Shown: one piece after another, positions 17,889 through 26,789 of the stretch
How positions within the stretch are numbered: position 1 is the stretch's first letter
Layout of the letters: every line of letters begins with the position of its first letter
Origin: Acidimicrobiales bacterium
GTDB taxonomy: Bacteria > Actinomycetota > Acidimicrobiia > Acidimicrobiales > Palsa-688
Assembly (NCBI GenBank): GCA_035533095.1
Contig: DATLUM010000065.1
Coordinates: 1-38,618, forward strand
Length of the DNA: 38,618 bases
Direction of reading: 5' to 3'
Position numbers and translations under genes: made by a program
Notes under the pieces: generated by a model
Databases searched by the model: none
What the model saw: the letters and a program-made list of their open reading frames with translations, nothing else
Told to the model about the DNA's origin: nothing

Positions 17889-19033
17889 GATCGTCCCGCC
17901 ACGCTCGGCACGGGAGATCCCGGTGCGCCGTCGCGGGCAAGAGCCGTTACAGGAGCGGCGGGCTGTACGGGACGGAAGCGGAGCTTGGCGCGGAGTACGG
18001 GTCGTTCGACGAGGAGGTAACTGGCGGCAGCGCTCAACGTCGCCAACCCTCCAGCGAACGCGACCAGGTCGACGAGAGGGATCGTGAACAGCTTGTCGCC
18101 GGTCCAGCGCAGGAACAGCTCGATCCACGCCTCGTGCCACAGGTAGATCCCATAGGAAACGACTCCGATCAGCGCGAGCGGCTTGAAGGCGAGCAGGCGC
18201 CGGACGAAGCCGGAGTCCTGCCGGCCCACCACGGCGGGCAGGACGATGAAGAAGGCGAACAGACCGTAGAGCGTCTGGCGGAGGAGGCTCACACCGACGG
18301 GCGAGTTGGTGATCGGCGTCAAGGGCAGTCCGATGTTCGACACTCCAATGAACGCCGCTGCCGCCAGGCCCCAGCTGACCCACGGGAGCGAGGGGTGCCA
18401 GAGAAGACGCGGCCGGCGCCCGGTCGCCTGCGACCATGCGCTGAACACCGCGAGCAGCATGCCGAGCGCGAACAGATCGGCGTAGCCGGGGAGCCAGTTC
18501 GGCATCGTCAACGCGAGCGTCCCGTGAGCCTGCAGGACGACGGCCCGGTAGATCACGCTCAGCGCGAAAAGCCCGGCGAGACCGGCGAGCTCCACCCTCA
18601 TCTGGGAGCCGGGGTCGCGGCGCTTACGGCCGATCAGGAGTGCCCACAACGGCAGTGCGAGGTAGAAGGACATCTCGGTGCACAAGGACCACGCTTGGGT
18701 GATGCCGCTCACCGCGTACGCCGGCGAGTAGATCTGGGCGAAGCCGAGATACACGGCCAGCGCGCCCACGCCGCGATGTACCTGGTCGGCATGCAGGACG
18801 TAGCTGACGACGATGAAAGCGAGCCAGTAAGCGGGGATGATCCTTTTCAACCTTCGGACCCAGAATGCGCCGATCGCGGGGCTGTCCCTGTGGTCGAAAT
18901 GGCTGACGGCGAACTGCCGGTACAGAAGGAATCCGGATATCACGAAGAACACCGAGACGCCGATTTCGAGCCGGGACGTGTAGTCGCCGATGCCGCTGCG
19001 GCCCGTGTAGCCGGACACGAAGGTGGTGTGCAC
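17885..19033 (-). CDS. Acyltransferase family 3 (OafA/YrhL-like) with a disturbed 5' end
   Basis: A membrane O-acyltransferase of the type that acetylates or acylates surface sugars. It has about ten helices with the family blocks VFFVISGFLL, RRLKRIIPAYWLAF, AWSLCTEMSFYLALP and YGIYLWHEAW. From GTG 19033 there are 382 residues, but the family's N-terminal block FDGLRAIAALTVLGVH, including the conserved active-site His, begins about 20 codons upstream in the same frame. That upstream frame has no ATG, GTG or TTG before an in-frame TAA. ATG 19146 (MSQMDPG) is in the next frame and stops at 19114; one extra base near 19126-19134 would join it to the conserved frame. So the true gene probably spans 17885-19146 with a frameshift, real or from assembly. 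Confidence 0.82.
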   Translation of the reverse strand: MHTTFVSGYTGRSGIGDYTSRLEIGVSVFFVISGFLLYRQFAVSHFDHRDSPAIGAFWVRRLKRIIPAYWLAFIVVSYVLHADQVHRGVGALAVYLGFAQIYSPAYAVSGITQAWSLCTEMSFYLALPLWALLIGRKRRDPGSQMRVELAGLAGLFALSVIYRAVVLQAHGTLALTMPNWLPGYADLFALGMLLAVFSAWSQATGRRPRLLWHPSLPWVSWGLAAAAFIGVSNIGLPLTPITNSPVGVSLLRQTLYGLFAFFIVLPAVVGRQDSGFVRRLLAFKPLALIGVVSYGIYLWHEAWIELFLRWTGDKLFTIPLVDLVAFAGGLATLSAAASYLLVERPVLRAKLRFRPVQPAAPVTALARDGAPGSPVPSVAGRS

Positions 19034-19165
19034 ACCGAGGACGGTGAGCGCTGCGATCGCTCGGAGGCCGTCGAAGCACGGGAATCGGGTTGTCTTGCTC
19101 GGCTTGGCGAGGGTTATCGGAGCGCTCCCGGGTCCATCTGGCTCATGGCTGGGCGAAGGCCGAGG

Positions 19166-21478
19166 TTACCGAACTACCGGTCTTGCCGTCGCCCTGCGAC
19201 CGGGGAGCTTCACCACCTCTATCGCGTTCGGGAGCTGCTCTTTGATCTCCGGATCGTGTGTGACGACCAGCACCTGGCGGAACCTGGCGCGAAGCCGCTC
19301 CAGGGCCAAGAGCATGCGGGCCTTGCGGTCCTCGTCGAGCGGCCCGAAGACCTCGTCGAGCACCAGCAGCCCGACCGACCCGCCCGACTGGAAGTGGATG
19401 TGCTCGCTGATCGCGACCCGCAAGGCCAGATTTGCCAGGTCTATCTCCGACCCGGAAAAACGATCCAGTCCGAAGACCCTCCCGCCGTCGCTGATCTGCA
19501 GTTCGTACGTATCAGGATCGACGAGCAGCTCGTCGTATTCGCGGTCTGTCAGCTCTGCGAAGAGCTCAGCTGCGTGAGTCGACAGCCGCGGCCCTACGGA
19601 CGCCACGACGGTGTTGCGGAACTCCGACAGCAGATCTGCCACCCGGGCGGTGTGGCGGGCGTCCGACTCGAGCCTCGACAGCTTGGCGTGCTGCTCGCGG
19701 GCCTCCTCCAGTCGCTTGGCGGCTCCGGCCGCCCGTTCGGATTCGCGAGCCGCGACCAGGGCGGACTCCGCGGCCGCTTTGGACGCCATCCGCCGGGCGG
19801 CCGCCACGGTCTCCTGCGTTTCTTTAGCCGCTCGCAGTGCGTCGGAATCGAATCCCAGAGCGCGCACCTTTTCGCGTAGGGCCATGACCTCCTGGGTGGC
19901 GATCTCCAACCTCTCCGACGTCGACGCGATCGACGCCTCCAGGGCAGGCCGGCGTGCGAGCATGCCCTGCAGCCGTTCGGCCTTGGCGCCGGCGGCTCGC
20001 TTGGCGTCCAGGAGCGAGCGCAGTGCCGTCGTCTCTGCCTCGAGGGTTCCGAGGGGGCGAGCGCTGCCACCCCAGCGCGGGCACTCGGACACCAGCTTCT
20101 CCCACGCGCCGGCCAAGGAACTCTCCGCATCCGCGCGCCGCGCGGCGAGTCGTTCCCAGTCCGCCCGCGCCTTGGTCATCTCGTGTGCCGTCTTCTCGTA
20201 GCCGGCGAGATCCCGCGCCGCTCGGCCGGCGATGCCGGTGGCCGATTCCGAGCTCGCCACCGCCTCGCGGTGGCGCTGCTGCGCTGCAGCCAACTCGGAC
20301 GCGCGGTGGGCCTGGACGGTTTCGAACGCGTCGCCGAGCGCCTGGCCGCACACCGGGCAGTCAGCCTCCGCGGACAGTCCCGTGGACCGCTCCACCGTCT
20401 GGCGCGCGCGCTCCAACTCCGATGCGGCCGAATCTGCAAGGGCCGTAGCGCGGGCGGCATCCTCGCGCGCTTGGGAGCAGCGGGCGCGGGCCACCTCGAG
20501 ACGCTCGAGATCCGGTACCGGGGGCTCAGGGGGAAGCTGGAGCGCGCCGAGCGCGCCGGCAGCGTTGAGGACCGCTTCCAGCAGGCGAAGTTCGAGTTCT
20601 GACTCCGCCCACCCGTCAGCCAGCAGCGCCAGCTCGACCAACTCCTGTGCCGCGCCGTCCAGCAGCTGCAGCTCTGCCCGCTGTTCGCCGAGCGCCGCCG
20701 TCGCGCTGTCCAGTTCGTGGCGGGCGGCCTTGCCCTCGAGCACCAACGCCTCATGCTCCTGCCGGCGCAGGTCTTGCTCCGCTACGACGCCGGCTGCTGC
20801 TTCCAGTGCGGCGTCTGCTGCTTCAGCAGCCGCTCCGTCGTCGGCCGCGACCACCGCCGCAGCAGCTGCCCTGGCTTCTGCGTCGGACACCTCTACTTCG
20901 AGGGCGGGCACGTCGGCGAGCATTCCCCGGAGGCGGTTGTGGTCGGCGGACAACTGCCGGGCGTCGCGGCGGGCGGCGTCGCGCGCGGTGTCCAGCGGGG
21001 TCACGCCGAGAAGCTGGAGCACCAGCTTGCGGCGGTCCGCCGGCGCCTGGTTGGAGAACGCCGCCAGCTGCTTCTGCTCCGCGAACACCGATGCCCTGAA
21101 CGCGGCGTCGTCCATGCCGAGCACCGATTCGACATAGCGCTCGGCATCCCGGATACCGGTCGACATGAGAAGGCCGTCGCAGTGCATCTCGACGCTGACG
21201 GTCGAGTTGATGCCCTTCAGCGTGCGTCGCGCGAGGTAGAGGTGCCCCTCGTGCTCGAACTCCACCTCCGTGACGCAGTCCCCGCCGACCCCTGAGGAGC
21301 GAACCTGCTCTTTGTTGGTGCGGGACTTCCCCCACAGCGTGAACAGGATCGCTTCCAGCAACGCCGACTTGCCCGCCCCGTTCGGCCCGTAGATGCCGAC
21401 GAGCCCGGGCGGGATCTCGAGGTCGAGCTCGTCCTCGTAGACCCGGAAGTTCCGCAGGTATATCCGGGTGAGCAGCAA
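19166..21478 (-). CDS. sbcC: SbcC/Rad50-like ATPase subunit of the SbcCD nuclease
   Basis: A 770-residue SMC-like ATPase that clamps and opens DNA ends for the SbcD nuclease. It has Walker A GPNGAGKS (about 31-38), a Q-loop region near FAEQKQLAAF, two long Ala/Glu/Arg-rich coiled-coil arms, the zinc hook CPVCG at about 375-379, the ABC signature FSGSEIDLANLALR near 675 and Walker B LLVLDEVFG near 702 with the D-loop PLDEDR. It is shorter than E. coli SbcC but normal for actinobacteria. The start is TTG 21478, 6 nt after the sbcD stop, with GGGGGAG about 10 nt upstream. It is the downstream gene of an sbcD-sbcC operon. Confidence 0.94.
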   Translation of the reverse strand: MLLTRIYLRNFRVYEDELDLEIPPGLVGIYGPNGAGKSALLEAILFTLWGKSRTNKEQVRSSGVGGDCVTEVEFEHEGHLYLARRTLKGINSTVSVEMHCDGLLMSTGIRDAERYVESVLGMDDAAFRASVFAEQKQLAAFSNQAPADRRKLVLQLLGVTPLDTARDAARRDARQLSADHNRLRGMLADVPALEVEVSDAEARAAAAAVVAADDGAAAEAADAALEAAAGVVAEQDLRRQEHEALVLEGKAARHELDSATAALGEQRAELQLLDGAAQELVELALLADGWAESELELRLLEAVLNAAGALGALQLPPEPPVPDLERLEVARARCSQAREDAARATALADSAASELERARQTVERSTGLSAEADCPVCGQALGDAFETVQAHRASELAAAQQRHREAVASSESATGIAGRAARDLAGYEKTAHEMTKARADWERLAARRADAESSLAGAWEKLVSECPRWGGSARPLGTLEAETTALRSLLDAKRAAGAKAERLQGMLARRPALEASIASTSERLEIATQEVMALREKVRALGFDSDALRAAKETQETVAAARRMASKAAAESALVAARESERAAGAAKRLEEAREQHAKLSRLESDARHTARVADLLSEFRNTVVASVGPRLSTHAAELFAELTDREYDELLVDPDTYELQISDGGRVFGLDRFSGSEIDLANLALRVAISEHIHFQSGGSVGLLVLDEVFGPLDEDRKARMLLALERLRARFRQVLVVTHDPEIKEQLPNAIEVVKLPGRRATARPVVR

Positions 21479-21484
21479 CGCCGG

Positions 21485-22606
21485 TCAGCTCCCCCCGGCG
21501 GCGACGATCGCCCCATCCAGGTAGTCGTGACCGAGGTCGCGCACCCGCTTGCGGTCGAGGCCGGTCAGGTCCTGACCCTCGAGGTAGCCGTCCCACTGGG
21601 CTCCGAGCGTCGTCACGGTGGGCAGCTCGGCATGCATGGTCGTAGCCACGAACTGCGGTTCCAGCCTCAGCGCCAATGCAGCCGCGGCGGCGTCGCGGAT
21701 CTCCTGCATGTCGAGCATGCGGTACACGTCGGGGTCGATCCCGTCTATGTACAGCCGGGCGACCGCACCGACTGGGACCTCGGACGCGCGGGCGAGCACC
21801 CGCTCCTGCAGCTCGCGCGGAGAGAGACCGAGCGCGTACACGGTCTCGAGGGTTACGAGAGGCCGGCATCCCTCGAGCGGCACGTGGCGGCACTCGCCGC
21901 TGTCGGTGTCGAGCACGACGATTCCCTTGGCGGTGCCGGGATCGTCGGCGAAAGTGAAGGTGTCGGTGGAGCCGGCATACCACATACCGTCCGCAACACG
22001 TGCGAAGGAGTGGTAGTGACCGAGGAGCACGAGGTCGGAGCGGAGGCGTCCGGCGTCGACCTCGATCTCGTTGATGTCCGCATGCTGCGGCTGGAGCTGG
22101 ACCAGCCTCGGGTGGGTCAGGAGCAGGTTGGTCCGGCCGGGATCGCGCCGGCGGGCTGCCTCGTCGAGAGCCTCGAGAGCCGCCTCGACGGTCATCATCT
22201 GGGGGACGGCGTGGATGACCAGCCCGGCGACCTCGAAGCGCTCGTAGGCGAGGCGGTGGGCGAAGTGCATCTCTGGGAACGTGTCGGCCAGCGCGGAGTA
22301 GGGGCTGCCCGTGCCCGGCAGGCGCGGGGTGTCGTGGTTGCCGCTTATGACGGCTGCCTTGAGGCCGTGCTCGCGGATCTTGGCCATGCCGCGCTGCGCC
22401 ACCCGGAACGCTCGGTAAGTCGGTCGCGGGTGGTCGAACACGTCGCCCAACCAGACCACGAGATCCGGCTCCTGGGCCAGGGCGAGGTCCACGGCGGCCT
22501 CAAAGGACTGCTCGAAATCGACCTCCCGCTGGTTGACCCCGCCAGCCGTGGTGATGGGTAGGTAGGAGCGCCCGAGGTGCGCGTCCCCTATCGCCGCAAC
22601 ACGCAT
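21485..22606 (-). CDS. sbcD: SbcD/Mre11-like nuclease subunit
   Basis: A 373-residue metallophosphoesterase-type nuclease that, with SbcC, cuts DNA ends, hairpins and blocked breaks. All metal-binding motifs are present: GDAHLG (7-12), GDVFDHPR (54-61), GNHD (89-92), an active-site His in LLLTHPR and GHYHS (about 196-200). The C-terminal half contains the capping and SbcC-binding region. ATG 22606 is chosen because the conserved fold begins at residue 3 (VAAIGDAHLG); an in-frame extension to 22651 adds 15 unlikely residues. It is divergent from the NERD gene across 67 bp. Confidence 0.93.
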   Translation of the reverse strand: MRVAAIGDAHLGRSYLPITTAGGVNQREVDFEQSFEAAVDLALAQEPDLVVWLGDVFDHPRPTYRAFRVAQRGMAKIREHGLKAAVISGNHDTPRLPGTGSPYSALADTFPEMHFAHRLAYERFEVAGLVIHAVPQMMTVEAALEALDEAARRRDPGRTNLLLTHPRLVQLQPQHADINEIEVDAGRLRSDLVLLGHYHSFARVADGMWYAGSTDTFTFADDPGTAKGIVVLDTDSGECRHVPLEGCRPLVTLETVYALGLSPRELQERVLARASEVPVGAVARLYIDGIDPDVYRMLDMQEIRDAAAAALALRLEPQFVATTMHAELPTVTTLGAQWDGYLEGQDLTGLDRKRVRDLGHDYLDGAIVAAGGS

Positions 22607-22661
22607 GCCCCCAGCAAACCAGAGTGGTAGGACGAATACCAAGCATGTCATTTGCTCCTCG

Positions 22662-22667
22662 TAGTGT
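22662..22667 (+). promoter_or_regulatory. -10 box for leaderless NERD transcript
   Basis: TAGTGT ends 6 nt before GTG 22674 and there is no Shine-Dalgarno, matching the leaderless pattern at other genes in the window. Confidence 0.35.
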
Positions 22668-22673
22668 GGTCGT

Positions 22674-23462
22674 GTGCGAAACGAGCCCGCCCGTGCCGGG
22701 CGCTCGGCGCTGGAGTGCTACCGGACCGAGGTCCGGGAGCGCCGGCGAGCGTTCACGCGCTGTGCTGCCGCAACATTTGCGTCGGCGGGCCTCGGCTGGC
22801 TGGCGCTTCGTCTCGGGGGCGACGCCGGCAACGCGGCGTTTGCCGGCGCCATCGTGCTGCTGGTTTCCGCCCTGTGGATGCGGCCCAGCCCCGACCCCGA
22901 GCGGTGGTTGCGGGGCGCGGCCGGCGAGGTGGCCACCGCCCGGATGCTGGAATGCCTGCCCGACCGCAAGTGGGTGGTCCTCCACGATCTTGCGGTGCCG
23001 GGGAGCAGGTCCAACGTCGATCACCTGGTGATCGGCCCGACGGGAGTGTGGGTCGTCGACTCCAAGACCAAGCGGGGGCGGGCTCGCCGGGGACTCGGCG
23101 GCGTGAGGTTCGGGGATCACCGTCTCGACACCGGGCCGGTTCGCTTCGAGGCGTCGGTGGTCGAGGAACGGCTTGGTGTGAGGGTCCGGGCTGTCGTGGC
23201 GGTTCACGGCGCGGGGTTGCCGCGGCGCGGCGTGAGAAGCGGGGGAGTGCGGGTGGTCCCGGCCGGCAGCCTGGTCGGCCTTCTCACGCGGCCTGGCTGG
23301 CCGCCGTGGCGGCGCAGGTGCAGGCGTTCCGAGGTGCGCCGGCTGGCCCGCTTGGCGGAGTCGCAGCTCGCACCGGCAAGATGTAGCAGTCCATACGGGG
23401 GGTGGTACCGGTCGAAGCGAGATCCGAGGGAACCGAGCCGGCAGGTGGACGGGAGGCGGTAG
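22674..23462 (+). CDS. NERD (nuclease-related) domain membrane protein
   Basis: The 262-residue product has two N-terminal hydrophobic segments (about 28-45 and 52-69) and then a NERD domain: GEVATARMLECLP, WVVLHDLAVPGSRSNVDHLV and GVWVVDSKTKRG. The D...D-x-K arrangement (NVDHLVI then VVDSKTK) is the restriction-endonuclease-like active-site pattern of this family. A DNA-processing role is presumed from fold, not proven. GTG 22674 is preceded by TAGTGT. Its 3' end overlaps the NUDIX reading frame by 61 bp if the earliest NUDIX start is used. It sits between the sbcDC and herA-nurA operons. Confidence 0.83.
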   Translation: MRNEPARAGRSALECYRTEVRERRRAFTRCAAATFASAGLGWLALRLGGDAGNAAFAGAIVLLVSALWMRPSPDPERWLRGAAGEVATARMLECLPDRKWVVLHDLAVPGSRSNVDHLVIGPTGVWVVDSKTKRGRARRGLGGVRFGDHRLDTGPVRFEASVVEERLGVRVRAVVAVHGAGLPRRGVRSGGVRVVPAGSLVGLLTRPGWPPWRRRCRRSEVRRLARLAESQLAPARCSSPYGGWYRSKRDPREPSRQVDGRR

Positions 23463-24169
23463 GCGCCGGAGGGATGGTGCCGGCAGCCACGGTGGTGCCC
23501 CTGAGGGAAGAGCGTGACGGGCTGGAGGTTCTCCTGCTCCGGAGGAATTCTCGTGGCGCGTTCGGCGGGATGTGGGTATTCCCCGGTGGCAAGGTCGACC
23601 AAGCGGACTCCGTGCAGCCAGCGGGAGATCCCCCAGGCGAGGGCGATCTCGGCACGGGTAGCCCGGCCGAGATCGCCGCTGCGCGCCGGGCGGCGGTGCG
23701 CGAAGCCAAGGAGGAGGCCGACCTCGACCTGGACGAGTCGTCGCTCGTCACTCACTCGTTCTGGTTGCCTCCGCCGGAGGCTCCGCGGAGGTTCGCCACG
23801 TGGTTCTTCCTCGCGCCGGCGGGCGGCGAGATCGTCGTGGACCAGGGGGAGATCCATGAGCACCGGTGGCTGGCGCCGGTGGAGGCGATGGCCGCCCGTG
23901 ACAGCGGGGAGATCGAGCTGGCGCCGCCGACCTTCATGACGCTGTGGTGGCTCAGCACCAAGAAGACGGTCGCCGAGGCGATCTCGGAAGCGGCGGCGCG
24001 CGAGCCGGAGCGGTTCCAGACGAGGGTGGCGCTGGACGGGTCCGGGCGCCTGGCGGCGACGATGTGGGCCGGTGACGCCGGCTACGCCGACGGGGACCTG
24101 GAGCGGCCCGGGCCGAGGCGCCGGATGTGGATGACGGCCGGCGGCTGGCGGGTCGAGGTGGACGGCTAG
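23402..24169 (+). CDS. NUDIX hydrolase, NUDT19-like
   Basis: A cytoplasmic pyrophosphohydrolase of 231-255 residues. The NUDIX core begins at PAATVVPLREE and has GMWVFPGGKVDQAD, then an insertion of about 30 residues, then AVREAKEEADLDL, which supplies the REUXEE metal-binding part of the NUDIX box. An insertion inside the box is typical of NUDT19-like CoA diphosphatases, so CoA or another nucleoside diphosphate derivative is a possible substrate. The Gly after REAKEEA is Asp. The earliest start GTG 23402 overlaps the NERD gene; ATG 23474 after GGAGGG is also possible. It ends immediately before the converging herA stop with no intergenic base. Confidence 0.87.
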   Translation: MVPVEARSEGTEPAGGREAVGAGGMVPAATVVPLREERDGLEVLLLRRNSRGAFGGMWVFPGGKVDQADSVQPAGDPPGEGDLGTGSPAEIAAARRAAVREAKEEADLDLDESSLVTHSFWLPPPEAPRRFATWFFLAPAGGEIVVDQGEIHEHRWLAPVEAMAARDSGEIELAPPTFMTLWWLSTKKTVAEAISEAAAREPERFQTRVALDGSGRLAATMWAGDAGYADGDLERPGPRRRMWMTAGGWRVEVDG

Positions 24170-25774
24170 TCAGTCCACAAGTGCCGAGGTGTTCGCGGCG
24201 GCCGACGGTCTGGGCGCGGGAGGCGCCGGCGTCGAGCGTGCGAGGTCCGAGTAGAGGTCGACCAGAGCCGGCACCGCGAAGGGGGCGTGGAGGTTGACGA
24301 GCAGGCACTCACCCGGCATGAGCGTCTGGATCTCCGCGCTTTGAGCGCTGATGTCCTGCTTCGCGGAGGAACGCAGCATGTTGCGATCCTTCTCGTCTGC
24401 GAGCCCGAGGATGAAGAAGGTGTTGAACTGGCTCAGCAACTCGTCATCGAGCAGCTTCGGCTGCTGGGTGACCGCGCAGAGCCCGACATTGAACTTGCGT
24501 CCCTCGCGTGCGACGCGCGGGAAGACGTTCGATTCCCTGTCGCCCCGGGCGCCGAGCACCCTCTGCGCCTCCTCCAACGCGATCGACACCACCGGCATTC
24601 GCTGGTGCCGGTCGGCGTCGTCGAGGTACGCGGCCTGCCACGTCTCGAGGACGCGGCGGGCGAGAAACGACGCCACCAGCACCTCTTCCGTCGACCCCAA
24701 CCCGCTCACGTCGACGAGCACGACCTTGCCTGAAAGCAGGTCGTCGATTATCCGACCGCCGGCGGACAGCCCGGGGTCGGTTGCCACACAGCGGAGATCC
24801 ACGATCCGCCGGGCCCGGCGGTGCACAACCTGGAGCGTGTTCAGCGCGACGCGCGATGAGATCTCCACGTCGCGAAAGCCCGTGAGATCCTCGACGGCAG
24901 CGAAATCTGCCAGCCACGCCAGGCCCGCCGTCCCGTAGTGTCGCTCGAGCTCGTACAGAGCCTCCTCCTGCGGGCGGCTCCAGTCGTAGGCAGTGCGCAG
25001 ATCGTCGACGGTGAGCTCGGCGAGGCTGATCTTCAACGCGGAAGTGCCTGGAAGCGAGCGGTTGGCATATACGCGAAGTGACTCCGACGCCCAGGGGTGC
25101 CGGGTCAAAGCCGTGCGGTACTCGCCGTGGGGATCGACCAGCAGCAGCGAGTAGCGGCCGTTGGCACGCATCACTCCCGCGGCCAGAACCTGCATGAGGT
25201 TGGACTTGCCCATGCCGGTGGTGGCGAAGACCCCGATGTGGGTCGCGAGCGAGGAGCCCGGGATCCCCACCGTGAAGTCGACGACGGCTTCTCCGCTGCG
25301 CAGGCGCCCGATCGGAAGATCGCCCATCCTCTCGGACAGGAAAGCGAAGTCCTCGGCTTCGGGCGCCACGACGGCGGAGAACTGGGTCGGCAGGCTCTTG
25401 GGTTTGCGAAAGGTCTCGCGCGGCCCCGATCCCGACTCCGGGGGGGCGAGGTATCCGAGGCAGCGGCAGTCGGCGATCCGGTACGTGCGCCGGTCCTGCT
25501 CGTGCAGCGGGTGAATCCCGGCTTCGCCGCGCTCGTCGTCGGCGAGCAGCGTGCCGGCGACCCGCTCGGCCCAGCCCGGTTCGCGGTGCTCGGATCCGTA
25601 CGTGACGTCGACGACCCGGAAGAGGTAGCGGCGGTCGGTTACCGGGTCGACACCCACGAGGAGCTCGCCTATGAAGAGATCCTCGTCGGGCGCCGCCCGG
25701 AAGGTTCCTTCCAGCACGTTCCGCCCGTACAGCCTGCCTCTGACCCGCCGCGCCGTCGCCGCGAAACCCATCAT
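24170..25774 (-). CDS. herA: HerA-like hexameric DNA translocase ATPase
   Basis: A 534-residue ATPase of the HerA/FtsK branch that pumps DNA and works with the NurA nuclease in end resection. An N-terminal beta-barrel (HAS-like) region (1-110) is followed by Walker A FATTGMGKSN near 186-195, the strand LLLVDPHGEY, a helical insertion, and Walker B VSIALEEAQRVL near 398 with the double Glu of the family. The C-terminal part has the sensor-type VTQQPKLLDDELLSQ stretch. ATG 25774 overlaps the nurA stop by 1 nt (TGATG), with AAAGGG 4 nt upstream; ATG 25771 is equivalent. The tight nurA-herA coupling supports the assignment. Confidence 0.92.
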   Translation of the reverse strand: MMGFAATARRVRGRLYGRNVLEGTFRAAPDEDLFIGELLVGVDPVTDRRYLFRVVDVTYGSEHREPGWAERVAGTLLADDERGEAGIHPLHEQDRRTYRIADCRCLGYLAPPESGSGPRETFRKPKSLPTQFSAVVAPEAEDFAFLSERMGDLPIGRLRSGEAVVDFTVGIPGSSLATHIGVFATTGMGKSNLMQVLAAGVMRANGRYSLLLVDPHGEYRTALTRHPWASESLRVYANRSLPGTSALKISLAELTVDDLRTAYDWSRPQEEALYELERHYGTAGLAWLADFAAVEDLTGFRDVEISSRVALNTLQVVHRRARRIVDLRCVATDPGLSAGGRIIDDLLSGKVVLVDVSGLGSTEEVLVASFLARRVLETWQAAYLDDADRHQRMPVVSIALEEAQRVLGARGDRESNVFPRVAREGRKFNVGLCAVTQQPKLLDDELLSQFNTFFILGLADEKDRNMLRSSAKQDISAQSAEIQTLMPGECLLVNLHAPFAVPALVDLYSDLARSTPAPPAPRPSAAANTSALVD

Positions 25775-26772
25775 CACGCCCTTTCCATCAATCGGTGCCG
25801 GTCCGCGAACGCCCGCTCTCTCACGTCCCAGGGCACTCCCGCCGAATCGAGCACGTCCTCGATCGACGCCCACACCTCCTCGCGGACGTGGGAGGGGCAG
25901 GCGGCGAGCCTGTCGGCCACGCTGAGCGGGTAGGGATAGCCAGGGAAGGCGGCATCGTCGCACAACGCCGAGATCGTGGCGAGCAGGTCTTCGACTTCCG
26001 CCCGCCCAAGCGAGCCCGGCAGGTCGACGCGAAAAGAGAACCGCGCGTCGGGATCGAGCCTGGCCACCACCACCTGAATCCCGGCTCCGACATCGGGACG
26101 GGTACGCGCAACCGGAGCCCACCAGCACGAGCGTGGGCCGAGCTCGTCGGCGGCGAGCCGTTCGAGCCGCCCCAGCAGTGGAGCGCCGCCCCATGTGAGC
26201 GAGGTGTGTTTCGTGATACCGGCGACGACGACCCCGCGGCTCGCGGCCGTGGAAAGGAGTTGCTCGAGCCAAGCCGAGGAGATGCGCCAGTCGGGCTGCA
26301 GATCCCCGTCGACGAGCACGACACCCCCTGGGAGCGTGTCCTGCACGCACGACGCGACCGCCTGCCACTCCAGCCAGTCGCGCAGGAGATTCACATCGAC
26401 CGGTGACTCGGGTGAGACGGGGGCGTCCGATCCTGCCAGCGCACGCTTCTCCTCTCCCATTCCGAAAAGACAGACGCGCAGCGTGCCCTCGTCCTCCACG
26501 GTGCAACGCCCCGCCTGCCAGCGGACACGGGAAGCTCGCGCGGCGTACACCTGGACGCACCGGGCGTCCGCGACGAGTGCCTGGCCCCCGTCGACCGCCC
26601 AGACGTCGGGAGGTTCCCCTCGGCGCTCGAGCGTGTTCAGGCGAATGTCGGGCTCGAACTCGAGGTCGCTTCGACCCGGCTCGCGCAGCTGCGGACCTTC
26701 GCCACCCAGGATCTCCGCCAGGCGGGTGCCGGTTGCCACAAGGGTTGTATCGGAGTGCGCCGCTTCGAACAT
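25774..26772 (-). CDS. nurA: NurA-domain nuclease
   Basis: A 332-residue nuclease of the NurA fold (RNase H/PIWI-like), which with HerA degrades DNA ends. The metal-site motifs are WAVDGGQALV near 56-65 (first Asp), VVLVDGDLQPDW near 149-160 (second acidic motif) and FRVDLPGSL plus YPYPLSVADRLA in the C-terminal third. The start ATG 26772 lacks a Shine-Dalgarno. It lies only 17 bp from the divergent ku start, sharing a GAACAT/ATGTTC inverted repeat. Its stop overlaps herA. Bacterial members are far less studied than the archaeal ones, so polarity of digestion is inferred from family. Confidence 0.88.
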   Translation of the reverse strand: MFEAAHSDTTLVATGTRLAEILGGEGPQLREPGRSDLEFEPDIRLNTLERRGEPPDVWAVDGGQALVADARCVQVYAARASRVRWQAGRCTVEDEGTLRVCLFGMGEEKRALAGSDAPVSPESPVDVNLLRDWLEWQAVASCVQDTLPGGVVLVDGDLQPDWRISSAWLEQLLSTAASRGVVVAGITKHTSLTWGGAPLLGRLERLAADELGPRSCWWAPVARTRPDVGAGIQVVVARLDPDARFSFRVDLPGSLGRAEVEDLLATISALCDDAAFPGYPYPLSVADRLAACPSHVREEVWASIEDVLDSAGVPWDVRERAFADRHRLMERA

Positions 26773-26787
26773 CGGGGAAGAATGTTC
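26767..26787. promoter_or_regulatory. Inverted repeat between nurA and ku
   Basis: GAACAT, 9 nt, ATGTTC: a perfect 6-bp dyad that fills the 17-bp gap between the two divergent start codons. It could be a shared operator. The half-site resembles the SOS-box half-site GAAC/GTTC, but the spacing is too long for a LexA box. Confidence 0.35.
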
Positions 26788-26789
26788 TC

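Noticed and set aside
26767-26787. LexA/SOS box between nurA and ku
   Set aside because: Half-sites GAAC and GTTC are there but 13 nt apart instead of 4, so it does not fit a LexA operator.
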